DNA from: Micromonospora sp. WMMD1128
GTDB lineage: Bacteria > Actinomycetota > Actinomycetes > Mycobacteriales > Micromonosporaceae
Assembly: GCF_027497235.1 (NCBI RefSeq)
Contig: NZ_CP114902.1
Location: 5,420,001-5,484,000 of the forward strand
Direction: 5' to 3'
DNA length: 64,000 nucleotides
Position 1 is the first letter of the stretch, and each line of letters begins with the position of its first letter. The notes below the pieces were generated by a model. That model made no database searches. It was not told the DNA's origin and worked only from the letters and a program-made list of their open reading frames with translations. Positions 17,602 to 26,739 of this stretch are shown here, one piece after another. The translations under genes and the position numbers were made by a program.

Positions 17602-18317
17602 ACCGGACCCGCCACGCTTGTCAGCTCGCCCCGCAGCCGCCGCAGCGCGGCCCGGGCCTGGTCCCGCATGCGCTCGTCGACCGCGTGGGTGGCGTAGCGG
17701 GCCTCCCGGTAGACGTGTGCGAAGCCGTCCAGCACATCGGCGCTGGCGATCGCCGGGATGCCGGCCGCCGGGTCGCCGCGCAGCAGCCGGCTGACCAGGT
17801 CGGTCGGGGTGTCCCCGGTCTGCCGGGGCACACCGGCGTCCTCGGCGGCCTCCTCCAGCCGCACCCAGCAGGCGATCACCGCGGTCCGCGGGTCGGTGGA
17901 CCTGTCGTCCAGTTCCTCCAGGCCGGCGTCCAGGGCCGCCACCACCTCGCGCGCGGTGCCCTCGGCGGTACGCCGGGTGCGCCTCGTCGCCACCGCGCGG
18001 GTCCGGCGGCGCGGCAGGGTGCGGACGATGCTCCACAGCGCGTAGCCGACACCGGCCAACACGATCGCGGACAGCAGCGCCACGGCGGCGGTGCCCAGCC
18101 AGTCGGGCACTCCGCCCGAGGAGGGCTCGCCCACTTCCCGAGGCTCGATCCGGATCGAGGGCACCGCCTCGGGCGACGGATATTTCGGCGCGTACGGGAC
18201 GCCGGGCGGGATCCGGCTGGCCCCGATGGCGGAGTGACCGGCGGCGAGCGCGGCGACCGCGAGCAGGGCCGCCACCGCCGCGACCGGCCACCACCTGCGC
18301 AGCACGCCGAAATCCAT
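17598..18317 (-). CDS. DUF4129 domain membrane protein
   Basis: A 239-aa protein with an N-terminal membrane helix (10-27), a proline-rich extracytoplasmic stretch, a second helix (about 72-95) and a cytoplasmic DUF4129 region whose signature AVIACWVRLEEAAEDAGVPR lies near residue 150. DUF4129 is usually found at the end of transglutaminase-like proteins in moxR-DUF58 clusters; here it is a free-standing gene and no transglutaminase is present. It is 18 bp from the uracil-DNA glycosylase gene. Confidence 0.82.
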   Translation of the reverse strand: MDFGVLRRWWPVAAVAALLAVAALAAGHSAIGASRIPPGVPYAPKYPSPEAVPSIRIEPREVGEPSSGGVPDWLGTAAVALLSAIVLAGVGYALWSIVRTLPRRRTRAVATRRTRRTAEGTAREVVAALDAGLEELDDRSTDPRTAVIACWVRLEEAAEDAGVPRQTGDTPTDLVSRLLRGDPAAGIPAIASADVLDGFAHVYREARYATHAVDERMRDQARAALRRLRGELTSVAGPV

Positions 18318-18335
18318 TCCACCGCCTCAGGTGTG

Positions 18336-19076
18336 TCAGTCCACCCCGGACAGGTGCTTCGCCCGGGTGAACACGTCGTCCAGCATCGAGGGCGTGAGCC
18401 GGCCGGTGAACGTGTTCTGTTGGCTGACGTGATAGCAGCCGAGCACCGCCGGCACGGACTCGCCGGACCAGTGTGCCCCATGCCCGAACGCCGGTCGCGG
18501 TGTGGGCGGGCGCTGTCCGTACACCTGGCGTAGCACCGGCCACCACGCGGCCCACGCGAACGCGCCGAGGGCGACCACGACGCGCAGCGTGGGGCGTACC
18601 AACTCGACCTCGCGGTGCAGCCACGGCGCGCAGGTGTCCCGCTCGGCCGGGGTGGGTTTGTTGTCCGGCGGCGCGCAGCGCACGGCGGCGAAGATGCGGG
18701 TGTCCCGCAGCGTCAGGCCGTCGTCGGCGGCGACGCTCGTCGGCTGGTTGGCCAGCCCGGCCCGGTGCAGCGCGGCGAAGAGGACGTCACCGGAGCGGTC
18801 GCCGGTGAAGATCCGGCCGGTGCGGTTGCCGCCGTGCGCGGCCGGTGCCAGGCCGAGGATCGCGATCCGCGCGTCCGGCGGGCCGAGGCCGGGGACCGGC
18901 CGCCCCCAGTAGTCCTGGTCGCGGAACGCGGCCCGCTTGACCCGGGCCACCTCCTCGCGCCACGCCACCAGTCGGGGGCAGGCGAAGCAGTCGCTGACCG
19001 CGCCGTCGAGGTCGGCCAGGTCGGTCGCCCGCGCCGCGCGGGAGACCACCTCCTCGGGGGTACGCGACTCAGCCAA
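18336..19076 (-). CDS. uracil-DNA glycosylase, family 5 (UDGb type)
   Basis: A 246-aa enzyme that excises uracil and other deaminated bases. The family 5 motif [19 protein letters not shown] is near residue 76 and the distal [13 protein letters not shown] near 218; cysteines in DCFACPRL and later (CAPP, CAPWL) fit the iron-sulfur cluster. It lacks the Asp/Asn water-activating residue of family 1, as the family should. The only matching start is TTG 19076, inside the stop region of the dienelactone hydrolase gene (8-bp overlap), so it is translationally coupled. Confidence 0.88.
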   Translation of the reverse strand: MAESRTPEEVVSRAARATDLADLDGAVSDCFACPRLVAWREEVARVKRAAFRDQDYWGRPVPGLGPPDARIAILGLAPAAHGGNRTGRIFTGDRSGDVLFAALHRAGLANQPTSVAADDGLTLRDTRIFAAVRCAPPDNKPTPAERDTCAPWLHREVELVRPTLRVVVALGAFAWAAWWPVLRQVYGQRPPTPRPAFGHGAHWSGESVPAVLGCYHVSQQNTFTGRLTPSMLDDVFTRAKHLSGVD

Positions 19077-19764
19077 GCTTCGCCCGGAACAGTTCCAGCG
19101 TGCGGGCCCACGCGGTGGCGGCGGCCCGCTGGTCGAAGTGCTCCGGCCGGTCCTCGTTGAAGAACGCGTGCGCGGTGCCCGGGTAGTCGAACGTCTGGCA
19201 GGTGCCGCCGGCTGCCTCGATGGACCGGCGTACGCCCTGCACCCCGTCGGCGGCGGACAGGCCGTCCGCCTCGGAACAGTGGATGAGGGCGGCCTTGCCG
19301 GCGTAACCGGCCCAGTCGTCGCTGTCGGCGGGCATGCCCTCCCAGGGCAGCCGCGGGTAGAAGCCGGCGGTGGCGACGATCCGCTCGGAGGACGTGCCGG
19401 ACCACAGGGCCAGGCTGGCGCCCGCGCAGAATCCGGCGCAGCCCACCTTGCCGGCGACCTCGGGCCGGTTGGCGAGGTATTCGGCGGCGGCGGCGATGTC
19501 GCTCGCCGCCTCGTCCATCTGTGTGCTGTTCAACATCTGCCGGGGCTCGGTCGGCTTGACGGCCGGGCCGCCGTGCCGGAAGTCGGGGGCGAGGGCGACG
19601 AAGCCGGCCTCGGCGAACCGGTCGACCACGGCCCGGACGTGGGGCACCAGCCCCCACCAGTCCTGTATGACGATGACCGCCGGGCTGGCCGCACCGCCGG
19701 AGGGTATCGCGAGATACCCCTCGCTCGTTCCCCCGTTGCCGGTGAAGCTCACCATTTCGCCCAT
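19069..19764 (-). CDS. dienelactone hydrolase family protein
   Basis: A 231-aa alpha/beta hydrolase. The nucleophile is C113 in [10 protein letters not shown], as in dienelactone hydrolases, and the catalytic histidine is in GTAHAFFN near residue 203. The N-terminal strand [10 protein letters not shown] is typical. No aromatic-degradation genes lie nearby, so a role in dienelactone breakdown is not supported; a general carboxylic ester hydrolase is as likely. First gene of the minus-strand run that continues to 14039. Confidence 0.88.
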   Translation of the reverse strand: MGEMVSFTGNGGTSEGYLAIPSGGAASPAVIVIQDWWGLVPHVRAVVDRFAEAGFVALAPDFRHGGPAVKPTEPRQMLNSTQMDEAASDIAAAAEYLANRPEVAGKVGCAGFCAGASLALWSGTSSERIVATAGFYPRLPWEGMPADSDDWAGYAGKAALIHCSEADGLSAADGVQGVRRSIEAAGGTCQTFDYPGTAHAFFNEDRPEHFDQRAAATAWARTLELFRAKLG

Positions 19765-19912
19765 GGGCCGTCCTCCTAGCGGTCAGTCAACGTTGGCTGG
19801 TCGCACAGTTGGGTGTCACGTGCCGGTAGCGTGCCACGCGATCATGGGCCCGGGGAAGACGGAACAACAGTGGCATTCACCTCCTGCCAACCGGTGCCCG
19901 CACAGCAGCCGC

Positions 19913-19942
19913 GTCCGCCTCACGGTGGTAGGCGAGGCGGAC
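19913..19942 (-). terminator. hairpin after the HAAS gene
   Basis: GTCCGCCTC (19913-19921) and GAGGCGGAC (19934-19942) form a perfect 9-bp stem with a 12-nt loop, 33 bp beyond the stop at 19976. Confidence 0.55.
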
Positions 19943-19975
19943 ACGGGACGGCGTTCGTGGGTGCGACCGCGACGG

Positions 19976-20944
19976 TCAGTTGGTGGGTGTCGGAGCCGGC
20001 GACTCCGATTCCGTCGAAGCGTCGGGGGCGGGCGTGCGCGTGGGCGTGGCGCTCGCGGTCGGCGCGGGTGCGCTGGTGCGCGTGGGTGCGGGCGGGGCCG
20101 GCGGCCCGAACGGGGCGAGTTCCGGGCAGTACGGGTAGGCATTGCGCGGCGCGGGCACGGCGCCGTACGAGTCGAGGCAGTTGGGCCAACCGAGGCGGAT
20201 CGGCACGCCGTTCTGGTCGAAGAGCTGGGCGTCGCGGATCAGCCGCCCCTGCTGGTCGTAGACGAAGACGTCCTCGATCCGGTCGTACCGGCGATCCACC
20301 GCCACCTGCTCGTAGTCGGCGGGGTTGACGCCGCCGGCGCGCTGGTCCACCTCGGCGAGCACGGCGACCGAGAACAGCAGCAGCGCGGCGGTGCCCAGGT
20401 GGTGCAGCCGTCGCGGCCACCCGGCGAGGTCGGCGGAACGGTGGCCCCACCACACCGACGCGACGACCGCGCCGATGAGCACCAGCAACCCGGCGGAGGT
20501 ATTGGTGCCGAGCCGCGGCACCAGCCCGACCTGCCCATCCGTCATCGCGGCCACGAGCAGGGCGGCCAGCCAGCCGCGCACCAGCCACCAGGCCGGGCGT
20601 AGCGGGCGCAGGAAGTCGCTCACCGTCTCGTGCCCGAGCACCGGGCCGAGCTGGCGGTCCATCAGGCGCAACTGGGTGACCGCCTGCTCCCGCACCTCGG
20701 CCAGGCGGTGGAAGCGCGCCGGTCGCTGCCCCTCCCCGGCGCCGGCGGCGGCGCGCAGCTCGGCCGCGTACGCCTCCGGCGTGCCGAGCCGGTCGACGAG
20801 CGTGCCGTCGCCCTCGGCGGCCACCTCGGCGAGGTGTTCCGGAAGGTCCTCGGTCAACTCGTCCCGGAGCGCCGGCGGGAGGTCGGCGAGCGCGGCCCGC
20901 ACCCGGTCGACGTAGTCCGTGATCTCCTGCCCAGTGACGGTCAT
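19976..20944 (-). CDS. HAAS (DUF1700-like) membrane protein, PadR partner
   Basis: A 322-aa protein. Residues 1-75 form the HAAS-type helical module (DYVDRVRAALADLPPALRDE, then a LGTPEAYAAELRAA segment) that typically follows a PadR regulator. Four hydrophobic segments occupy about 120-215, followed by a soluble region and a Thr/Ala/Pro-rich tail. Its ATG overlaps the padR stop by four bases (ATGA). Such pairs are thought to link membrane state to PadR activity; the signal here is unknown. Confidence 0.78.
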   Translation of the reverse strand: MTVTGQEITDYVDRVRAALADLPPALRDELTEDLPEHLAEVAAEGDGTLVDRLGTPEAYAAELRAAAGAGEGQRPARFHRLAEVREQAVTQLRLMDRQLGPVLGHETVSDFLRPLRPAWWLVRGWLAALLVAAMTDGQVGLVPRLGTNTSAGLLVLIGAVVASVWWGHRSADLAGWPRRLHHLGTAALLLFSVAVLAEVDQRAGGVNPADYEQVAVDRRYDRIEDVFVYDQQGRLIRDAQLFDQNGVPIRLGWPNCLDSYGAVPAPRNAYPYCPELAPFGPPAPPAPTRTSAPAPTASATPTRTPAPDASTESESPAPTPTN

Positions 20945-21273
20945 GCCGCCATCCCCCGATCGTCGAGCAGTGCGTCCATGGTGGTGGCGAACGAGCGCCA
21001 GGTCTTGCCGGAGCGGGTGAGCTGGTCCCGCCCGGCGGCGTTCAACGAGTAGTACTTGCGGTGCGGCCCGGATTCGCTCGGCACCACGTAGGTGGTCAGC
21101 AGGCCGCCCGCGAAGAGCCGGCGCAGGGTGCCGTAGACCGAGGCGTCGCCGACCTCGGTCAGGCCGGCCTCGCGCAGCCGGCGGAGGATGTCGTAGCCGT
21201 AGCCGTCCTCGTCCTTGAGCACGGCGAGCACGGCGAGATCGAGGACACCCTTGAGGAGTTGCGTCGCATCCAC
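20941..21273 (-). CDS. PadR-family transcriptional regulator
   Basis: A 110-aa winged-helix repressor. DATQLLKGVLDLAVLAVL opens the wHTH, SVYGTLRRLFAGGLL is the recognition helix region and GPHRKYYSLNAAGR forms the wing. I chose GTG 21273 because TAGTGT lies exactly seven bases upstream with TTGACG 18 bp further on, suggesting a leaderless message; ATG 21294 would place the -10 box inside the gene. The palindrome CACTAGTG overlaps the -10 box, which suggests autoregulation. Confidence 0.85.
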   Translation of the reverse strand: MDATQLLKGVLDLAVLAVLKDEDGYGYDILRRLREAGLTEVGDASVYGTLRRLFAGGLLTTYVVPSESGPHRKYYSLNAAGRDQLTRSGKTWRSFATTMDALLDDRGMAA

Positions 21274-21280
21274 GCTCAAC

Positions 21281-21310
21281 ACACTAGTGCGCATTACAGA
21301 ATACCGTCAA
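21281..21310 (-). promoter_or_regulatory. padR promoter with operator-like palindrome
   Basis: On the minus strand TTGACG (complement 21305-21310), an 18-bp spacer and TAGTGT (complement 21281-21286). CACTAGTG at 21282-21289 is a perfect 8-bp palindrome covering the -10 box, a good place for PadR to bind its own promoter. Confidence 0.6.
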
Positions 21311-21335
21311 GAACGCCATGCCTTCGGCCCCACCG

Positions 21336-21391
21336 CCGGTGATCAAGGAGTTCGCCAGCGGTGAATCCGGCGCAAACTCCTTGATCACCGG
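21336..21391 (-). terminator. 17-bp perfect palindrome, GATCAAGGAGTT type
   Basis: 21336-21352 and 21375-21391 are perfectly complementary over 17 bp around GATCAAGGAGTT, with a 22-nt loop. The right arm contains the stop codon of the Cys-rich small gene, so it probably ends that transcript; being symmetrical it could also act from the other side. Related palindromes occur at 23413, 35843 and 35923. Confidence 0.7.
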
Positions 21392-21663
21392 AGCGGGGGG
21401 CGGGCGGCCCAGCCGACAAAGCGGTCGAACAACTCCTGCGGGTTCGGGTTCTGTCGGAGCAGGTCGGCGGCGGCGTCGAACAGGCAGGCCGCCATGTAGA
21501 TCGACAGGGCGACCCGGTCCCGCCGGTAGTCCATCAGCAGCAACAGGCGGGCCGGCTGGCACGGCCAGGGGCCCGCGCACACCCGACAGAGCCAGCACGG
21601 CCGCATCGGGAGGTGCGGTCGCACGACCCGGCGACCGCGATCGGGTACGGAAGAAGCGCTCAT
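21385..21663 (-). CDS. small Cys-rich protein (CxxC-type)
   Basis: A 92-aa protein with a cysteine cluster CWLCRVCAGPWPC at residues 23-35, suited to binding one zinc, followed by a helical half with DYRRDRVALSIYMAACLFDAA and PQELFDRFVGWA. I recall this pattern from small actinomycete proteins found next to HTH regulators, often misannotated as flavin reductases; no such activity is supported by the sequence. ATG 21663. Confidence 0.65.
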   Translation of the reverse strand: MSASSVPDRGRRVVRPHLPMRPCWLCRVCAGPWPCQPARLLLLMDYRRDRVALSIYMAACLFDAAADLLRQNPNPQELFDRFVGWAARPPLR

Positions 21664-21751
21664 CCCCCGATCGTGTCGACTCCCGTTGACGGTGTCAATA
21701 GTCTCCGTAGTTGTCGCCGTCCACAGACTGCGCCGCTGCCATCGTCAAGGC

Positions 21752-21940
21752 GTGGAGTTGGTGGGCGTGTCGGAGATCCGAGCGATGCTTGGCAACGTCT
21801 CGCGCCAGCGTGCGTCCGTGATCGCTAATCAGCGCAACTTCCCTGAGCCGATCGCCGTGCTGGCCATGGGCAAGGTGTGGCGGAAGTCGGACGTTGAGAA
21901 GTGGGTGCGGGAGCACCGGCCGGACCTGTCTTCCGACTGA
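21752..21940 (+). CDS. AlpA-like small helix-turn-helix DNA-binding protein
   Basis: A 62-aa winged HTH protein: VSEIRAMLGNVSRQRASVIA forms the helix-turn-helix, NFPEPIAVLAMGKVWRKSDVEKWVREH the wing and last helix. This is the AlpA/excisionase-like fold seen in phage, conjugative-element and stand-alone actinobacterial regulators. GTG 21752 is preferred; the frame is open to 21686. Flanked by palindromes and by no integrase, it may be a remnant of a mobile element or a stand-alone regulator. Confidence 0.65.
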   Translation: MELVGVSEIRAMLGNVSRQRASVIANQRNFPEPIAVLAMGKVWRKSDVEKWVREHRPDLSSD

Positions 21941-22255
21941 TCCGCCGATCACGGAGTGGTGGCACCTCCCATGTCGGCCTCGTGGCCACGTCACCCGGCC
22001 CCGTCGCGGACCCCGCGCAAGTGCTCAAACGGGCAACTGCGTGCAAGCTGGGCGTGTTCTCCGGCCGGATCTCGTACGAGGCAGCGCGATTGGCGAGTTT
22101 CGGTCAATGATCGACACCAGTTCGGTGAAGTGGTGGCATCCCGCCCGGCCGGATACCGCCACTTCGCCGAGCTGGCGTCCGTCCCGCCTGACCTCCCGGC
22201 AAGTGGGACGGCTAACCCGAAAACTGGACCATCGCACCCGGTGCGATCGAGTGGA
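21941..22255. other. 315-bp stretch without a supported gene
   Basis: The open frames on both strands lack protein-like character. It holds the long palindrome at 22117-22175. Its GC content looks lower than that of the flanks in the part around 22080-22130. Confidence 0.5.
22117..22175. repeat. 25-bp inverted repeat with GAAGTGGYGG core
   Basis: Arms 22117-22141 and 22151-22175 match at 21 of 25 positions with a 9-nt loop. In plus-strand RNA three of the four mismatches become U-G pairs and only one C-A remains, so the hairpin would be stable in that orientation. A half copy of the same core (GCCGCCACTTCGGC) is found alone at 9029-9050. Confidence 0.65.
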
Positions 22256-22435
22256 TCACTCGGCCAGTCGCCGCAGCAGCTCGGTGTCACGTTCGACGAC
22301 GTCGCGCGCCAGGTCTCCGGTCTGCGCCTGGCGGGAGCGGGCCGCGGCATCGACCGGTGCTCCTGGCCGAAGAGCCGTCCGGCCCTCTCCAGGCGAATCG
22401 ACCAGACCAGGCCAGTCGCCAGGCGAATCGACCAC
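22256..22435 (-). CDS. possible 59-aa small protein
   Basis: An open frame with GTG 22435 whose C-terminus (ARSRQAQTGDLARDVVERDTE then LLRRLAE) reads like a real amphipathic helix. The N-terminal part includes a repeated VDSPG, from a direct repeat of CCAGGCGAATCGACCA on the plus strand at 22389 and 22419. It lies just downstream of the ppx gene on the same strand, with no clear ribosome binding site. It may be a real small gene or a decayed one. Confidence 0.3.
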   Translation of the reverse strand: MVDSPGDWPGLVDSPGEGRTALRPGAPVDAAARSRQAQTGDLARDVVERDTELLRRLAE

Positions 22436-22437
22436 GG

Positions 22438-23379
22438 CTACGCGAGGCTCCAGGCGATGCCGTCGAGGATGTCGTGTTCGGAGGCGACCACCGACGACAT
22501 GCCGGCCCGCTCCATGATGATGCGCAGCACCAGCGCGCCCGCGCCGATCACGTCCGCCCGACCGGGGTGCATCACCGGCTCGGCCAGCCGCTGCTCCCGG
22601 GTGGCGCCGAGCAGGTAGGCGGTCACCGACGCCACCCGGGCGTACGGCACCCGGGCGTGGTGGATGCGGTGCGGGTCGTACTCCCGGAGCCCTTCGGCCA
22701 GGGCGACCACTGTGGTGACCGAACCGGCGAGCCCGACGAGCGTGGCCGCCTCCCGGCCGGGCACGGCGGCGAGCGCCCGGTCCACCGCCGCCGCGATGTC
22801 CGCCTCGGCGGCGGCGATCTCGGCCGGGCCGGGCGGGTCGCCGTGCAGGTGCCGTTCGGTCATCCGGACGCAGCCGATGTCCACCGAGATCGCCCCGCGC
22901 ACGCCACCGGAGCGGGTGCCGACCACGAACTCGGTGGAGCCGCCGCCGATGTCGACCACCAGGTACGGCGGCTCGGCGTCGGCGGGCAGGCCGCGCACCG
23001 CGCCGGTGAACGAGAGGCGGGCCTCCTCGTCGCCGGTCACCACCTCCGGCGGTACGCCGAGCGTCCGCTCGACCATGGTCCGGAAGTCGTCGGCGTTGGA
23101 GGCGTCGCGGGAGGCCGAGGTGGCGCACATCCGCACCCGGTCGACGCCCGCCTTTTCGATCTCGGCGGCGTAGTCGGCGAGCGCCACCCGGGTCCGCTCG
23201 ATCGCCTCGGGCGCGAGCGTGCCGGTGCGGTCCACGCCCTGGCCCAGCCGCACGATCTCCATCCGCCGGCTGACGTCCACGAGCGGCGCCGACGGCCCGG
23301 CGGACGGATCCGGCAGGTCGGCGATCAGCAGTCGGATCGAGTTGGTCCCGCAGTCGATGGCCCCCACGCGCGCGCTCAC
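22438..23379 (-). CDS. Ppx/GppA phosphatase family protein (exopolyphosphatase)
   Basis: A 313-aa actin-like ATPase-fold enzyme. The phosphate-1 motif AIDCGTNSIRLLI is at the N-terminus, the phosphate-2 motif VVDIGGGSTEF near residue 143, and LVGLAGSVTTVVAL in the second lobe. It degrades polyphosphate or converts pppGpp to ppGpp; in mycobacteria the homologue beside eno acts as an exopolyphosphatase. GTG 23379 is preferred over 23388 because TAGGGT is seven bases upstream. Confidence 0.88.
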   Translation of the reverse strand: MSARVGAIDCGTNSIRLLIADLPDPSAGPSAPLVDVSRRMEIVRLGQGVDRTGTLAPEAIERTRVALADYAAEIEKAGVDRVRMCATSASRDASNADDFRTMVERTLGVPPEVVTGDEEARLSFTGAVRGLPADAEPPYLVVDIGGGSTEFVVGTRSGGVRGAISVDIGCVRMTERHLHGDPPGPAEIAAAEADIAAAVDRALAAVPGREAATLVGLAGSVTTVVALAEGLREYDPHRIHHARVPYARVASVTAYLLGATREQRLAEPVMHPGRADVIGAGALVLRIIMERAGMSSVVASEHDILDGIAWSLA

Positions 23380-23386
23380 GCCGCCC

Positions 23387-23392
23387 ACCCTA
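23387..23392 (-). promoter_or_regulatory. -10 box of the ppx gene
   Basis: TAGGGT on the minus strand, seven bases before GTG 23379. The 24 nt spanning box and start (complement 23371-23394) are identical to those of xseA (49057-49080). Confidence 0.55.
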
Positions 23393-23412
23393 CGACAGGT
23401 GCCGCCGGCCGT

Positions 23413-23475
23413 CGGCGATCATGAAGCTGGCGGCGACAAACCGGACAGCGGACGCCGTCAACTTCATGATCACCG
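23413..23475 (-). terminator. 22-bp palindrome, GATCATGAAGTT type
   Basis: Arms 23413-23434 and 23454-23475 match at 19 of 22 positions around GATCATGAAG with a 19-nt loop. It starts 16 bp beyond the argA stop, so it is placed as the terminator of the eno-divIC-DUF501-argA run. Confidence 0.65.
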
Positions 23476-23491
23476 CAGAGGGGGCGCGGGG

Positions 23492-24004
23492 TCAGAGGCG
23501 CAGCAGCATGCGGGTGTTGCCGAGGGTGTTGGGCTTGACCCGTTCCAGGTCGAGGAACTCGGCGACACCTTCGTCGTAGGAGCGCAGGAGCTGCTCGTAG
23601 ACGGGCTGCGGGACCGGGGCGCCGTCGATCTCGCGGAAGCCGAACGCGCCGAAGAAGCCGGTCTCGAACGTGAGCACGAAGATCCGGGCGACGCCCAGCT
23701 CCCGCGCCGCGTCGATCAGCTCGCCGACGATCCGGTGCCCGAGCCGGTGCCCCCGGCAGGACGGGTCCACCGCCACGGTGCGGATCTCGGCCAGGTCCTC
23801 CCACATGACGTGCAGCGCGCCGCAGCCGACCACCGTCCCGTCCGGCGTCACCGCCACCCGGAACTCCTGCACGTCCTCGTAGAGCGTGACGGTGGCCTTG
23901 CTGAGCAGCCGCCGGTCGTCGGTGTAGGTGTCCACCAGCCGGCGGATGCCGCGTACGTCGGCGGTCCGGGCGCGGCGGATCGTGACCTGCTCGACGGTGG
24001 TCAC
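23492..24004 (-). CDS. argA: amino-acid N-acetyltransferase (monodomain N-acetylglutamate synthase)
   Basis: A 170-aa GNAT protein strongly resembling the actinobacterial ArgA of mycobacteria: RRARTADVRGIRRLVDTYT, the acceptor segment VGCGALHVMWEDLAEIRTVAVD, the acetyl-CoA loop RGHRLGHRI, then FVLTFETGFFGAFGF and VKPNTLGNTRMLL at the end. It makes N-acetylglutamate for arginine biosynthesis and lacks the kinase-like domain of the E. coli enzyme. GTG 24004 overlaps the DUF501 stop (GTGA). It is remote from the arg genes, as in relatives. Confidence 0.88.
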   Translation of the reverse strand: MTTVEQVTIRRARTADVRGIRRLVDTYTDDRRLLSKATVTLYEDVQEFRVAVTPDGTVVGCGALHVMWEDLAEIRTVAVDPSCRGHRLGHRIVGELIDAARELGVARIFVLTFETGFFGAFGFREIDGAPVPQPVYEQLLRSYDEGVAEFLDLERVKPNTLGNTRMLLRL

Positions 24005-24582
24005 GGTGTGGGGACGTCCACGCAGGGGCCGGCGGCCCACCACTTCTCCACCAGCGCCAGCGTCTCGTCGCCGAGCGGATTGACCCCCGGCCCGGCGCCG
24101 AGCGCGTGGCCCATGTGCACGTGCAGGCACTTCACCCGGCCGGGCATCCCACCGGCGGAGATGCCGGCGATCTCCGGCACCTCGCCGATCGCCTCCCGGC
24201 GGGCCAGATAGTCCTCGTGCGCGGCCCGGTAGCGGGCGGCCAGCTCCGGGTCCGCGGCGAGCCGGTCGGCCATCTCCTTCATCAGCCCGGCCGACTCCAG
24301 CCGGCTGCACGCCGCGGTGGCACGCGGGCAGGTCAGATAGAACAGCGTCGGGAACGGCGTGCCGTCGGCCAGCCGGGGCGTCGTCTCCACCACGTCGGGC
24401 AGGCCGCACGGGCACCTGTGGGCCACCGCCCGGGTGCCGCGCGGCGTGCGTCCGAGCTGCGCGCCCACCGCGGCCAGGTCGGCCTCGGTGGCCGGCTGGC
24501 GCTCCGGCGGGGGTACGGAGTCCGCCGCCGGATCCTGCGGTGGTACGACGTTCAACGGGTCACGCCTTCCTCGGTCGCTCAC
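24001..24582 (-). CDS. DUF501 domain protein
   Basis: A 193-aa protein of the conserved DUF501 family, which sits between divIC and ppx across actinobacteria. Cysteine-containing segments HRCPCGLPDVV, TCPRATAACSRLE and VKCLHVHMGHALGAG are the family hallmarks and suggest metal or cluster binding. Function unknown. GTG 24582 overlaps the divIC stop (GTGA); a TTG at 24552 with GAGGAAGG upstream is an alternative start. Confidence 0.88.
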   Translation of the reverse strand: MSDRGRRDPLNVVPPQDPAADSVPPPERQPATEADLAAVGAQLGRTPRGTRAVAHRCPCGLPDVVETTPRLADGTPFPTLFYLTCPRATAACSRLESAGLMKEMADRLAADPELAARYRAAHEDYLARREAIGEVPEIAGISAGGMPGRVKCLHVHMGHALGAGPGVNPLGDETLALVEKWWAAGPCVDVPTP

Positions 24583-25214
24583 TTGTCGGGACGCTCGGCG
24601 TTCGCCGCCTGCACGCTCGACCACAGGGTGTCGTACCACGGCTCGGGCGACGCCGGCGCCCCCGGCTTCGCGCCCTTGCCGGCGTCCCGGGCGGCGCCCT
24701 CGGCGTCCCGCAGCACCACGAGCGCCGTCTCACCCGGCCGGATCATGAAGAAGCGTTCCCGCGCCTTGGTCTCGACGTAGGCGTCGTCCTTCCACTTGGC
24801 CGCCTCGGCGGTGAGGCGCTCGATCAGCCTCCGCTGCTCGGCCTGGGACGCCTCCATCCGCTCGATGTCGGCCTGCTGGTCGAGATAGACCCGGACCGGA
24901 TAGGTGTACGCCAGGGCGAGCGCGATCAGCACCGCGAACAGCACGGTGGCGCGCCCGGTGAAGCGCCGGGGTTGGGGTGCGGTGAGCCGCTTGACCGTGC
25001 CACCGGCGGCGGTACGCCGGGCCGCGGCCGGGCGGCTCGCGGAGCGTACGCCGTCGGCGGCCCGGGGTGCGCCGGGTGACCGGCCGGCGGCACGCGACTC
25101 GGCGCGGACGCCGCCGTCACGGGCCGTCGACCGGACCCGGGCACCGCCCGCCCGACCGGCCTGTCCCGGCCGGCGGACGGGCCGCTGGCCGCCCGGTGTG
25201 CGGCGCTGCTGCAT
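24579..25214 (-). CDS. divIC: septum formation initiator family protein (DivIC/FtsB)
   Basis: A 211-aa bitopic cell-division protein. Residues 1-75 are a disordered Arg/Ala/Gly/Pro-rich cytoplasmic tail, one membrane helix spans about 90-107, and a coiled coil (DQQADIERMEASQAEQRRLI) follows outside, ending in the family motif ETKARERFFMIRPGETA. It bridges FtsQ and FtsL in the divisome. Located directly after eno, as in most actinobacteria. The tail length depends on the start; GTG further in (VKRLTAP) is possible. Confidence 0.85.
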   Translation of the reverse strand: MQQRRTPGGQRPVRRPGQAGRAGGARVRSTARDGGVRAESRAAGRSPGAPRAADGVRSASRPAAARRTAAGGTVKRLTAPQPRRFTGRATVLFAVLIALALAYTYPVRVYLDQQADIERMEASQAEQRRLIERLTAEAAKWKDDAYVETKARERFFMIRPGETALVVLRDAEGAARDAGKGAKPGAPASPEPWYDTLWSSVQAANAERPDK

Positions 25215-25243
25215 CGGTCACACCCCTCCCCCGGAGCGCTGCC

Positions 25244-26686
<1,443 letters not shown>

Positions 26687-26739
26687 TCAACCGGCAACGG
26701 GTTTGCGAGAGGTTGCGTCGATCGACAAGGCTGGGCATC

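Noticed and set aside
21901..22110. 69-codon plus-strand ORF after the AlpA-like gene
   Set aside because: Overlaps the HTH gene out of frame and shows no protein-like pattern.
22256..23128. 290-codon minus-strand frame overlapping ppx
   Set aside because: Most of it is the ppx shadow; only the last 59 codons were kept as a possible small gene.
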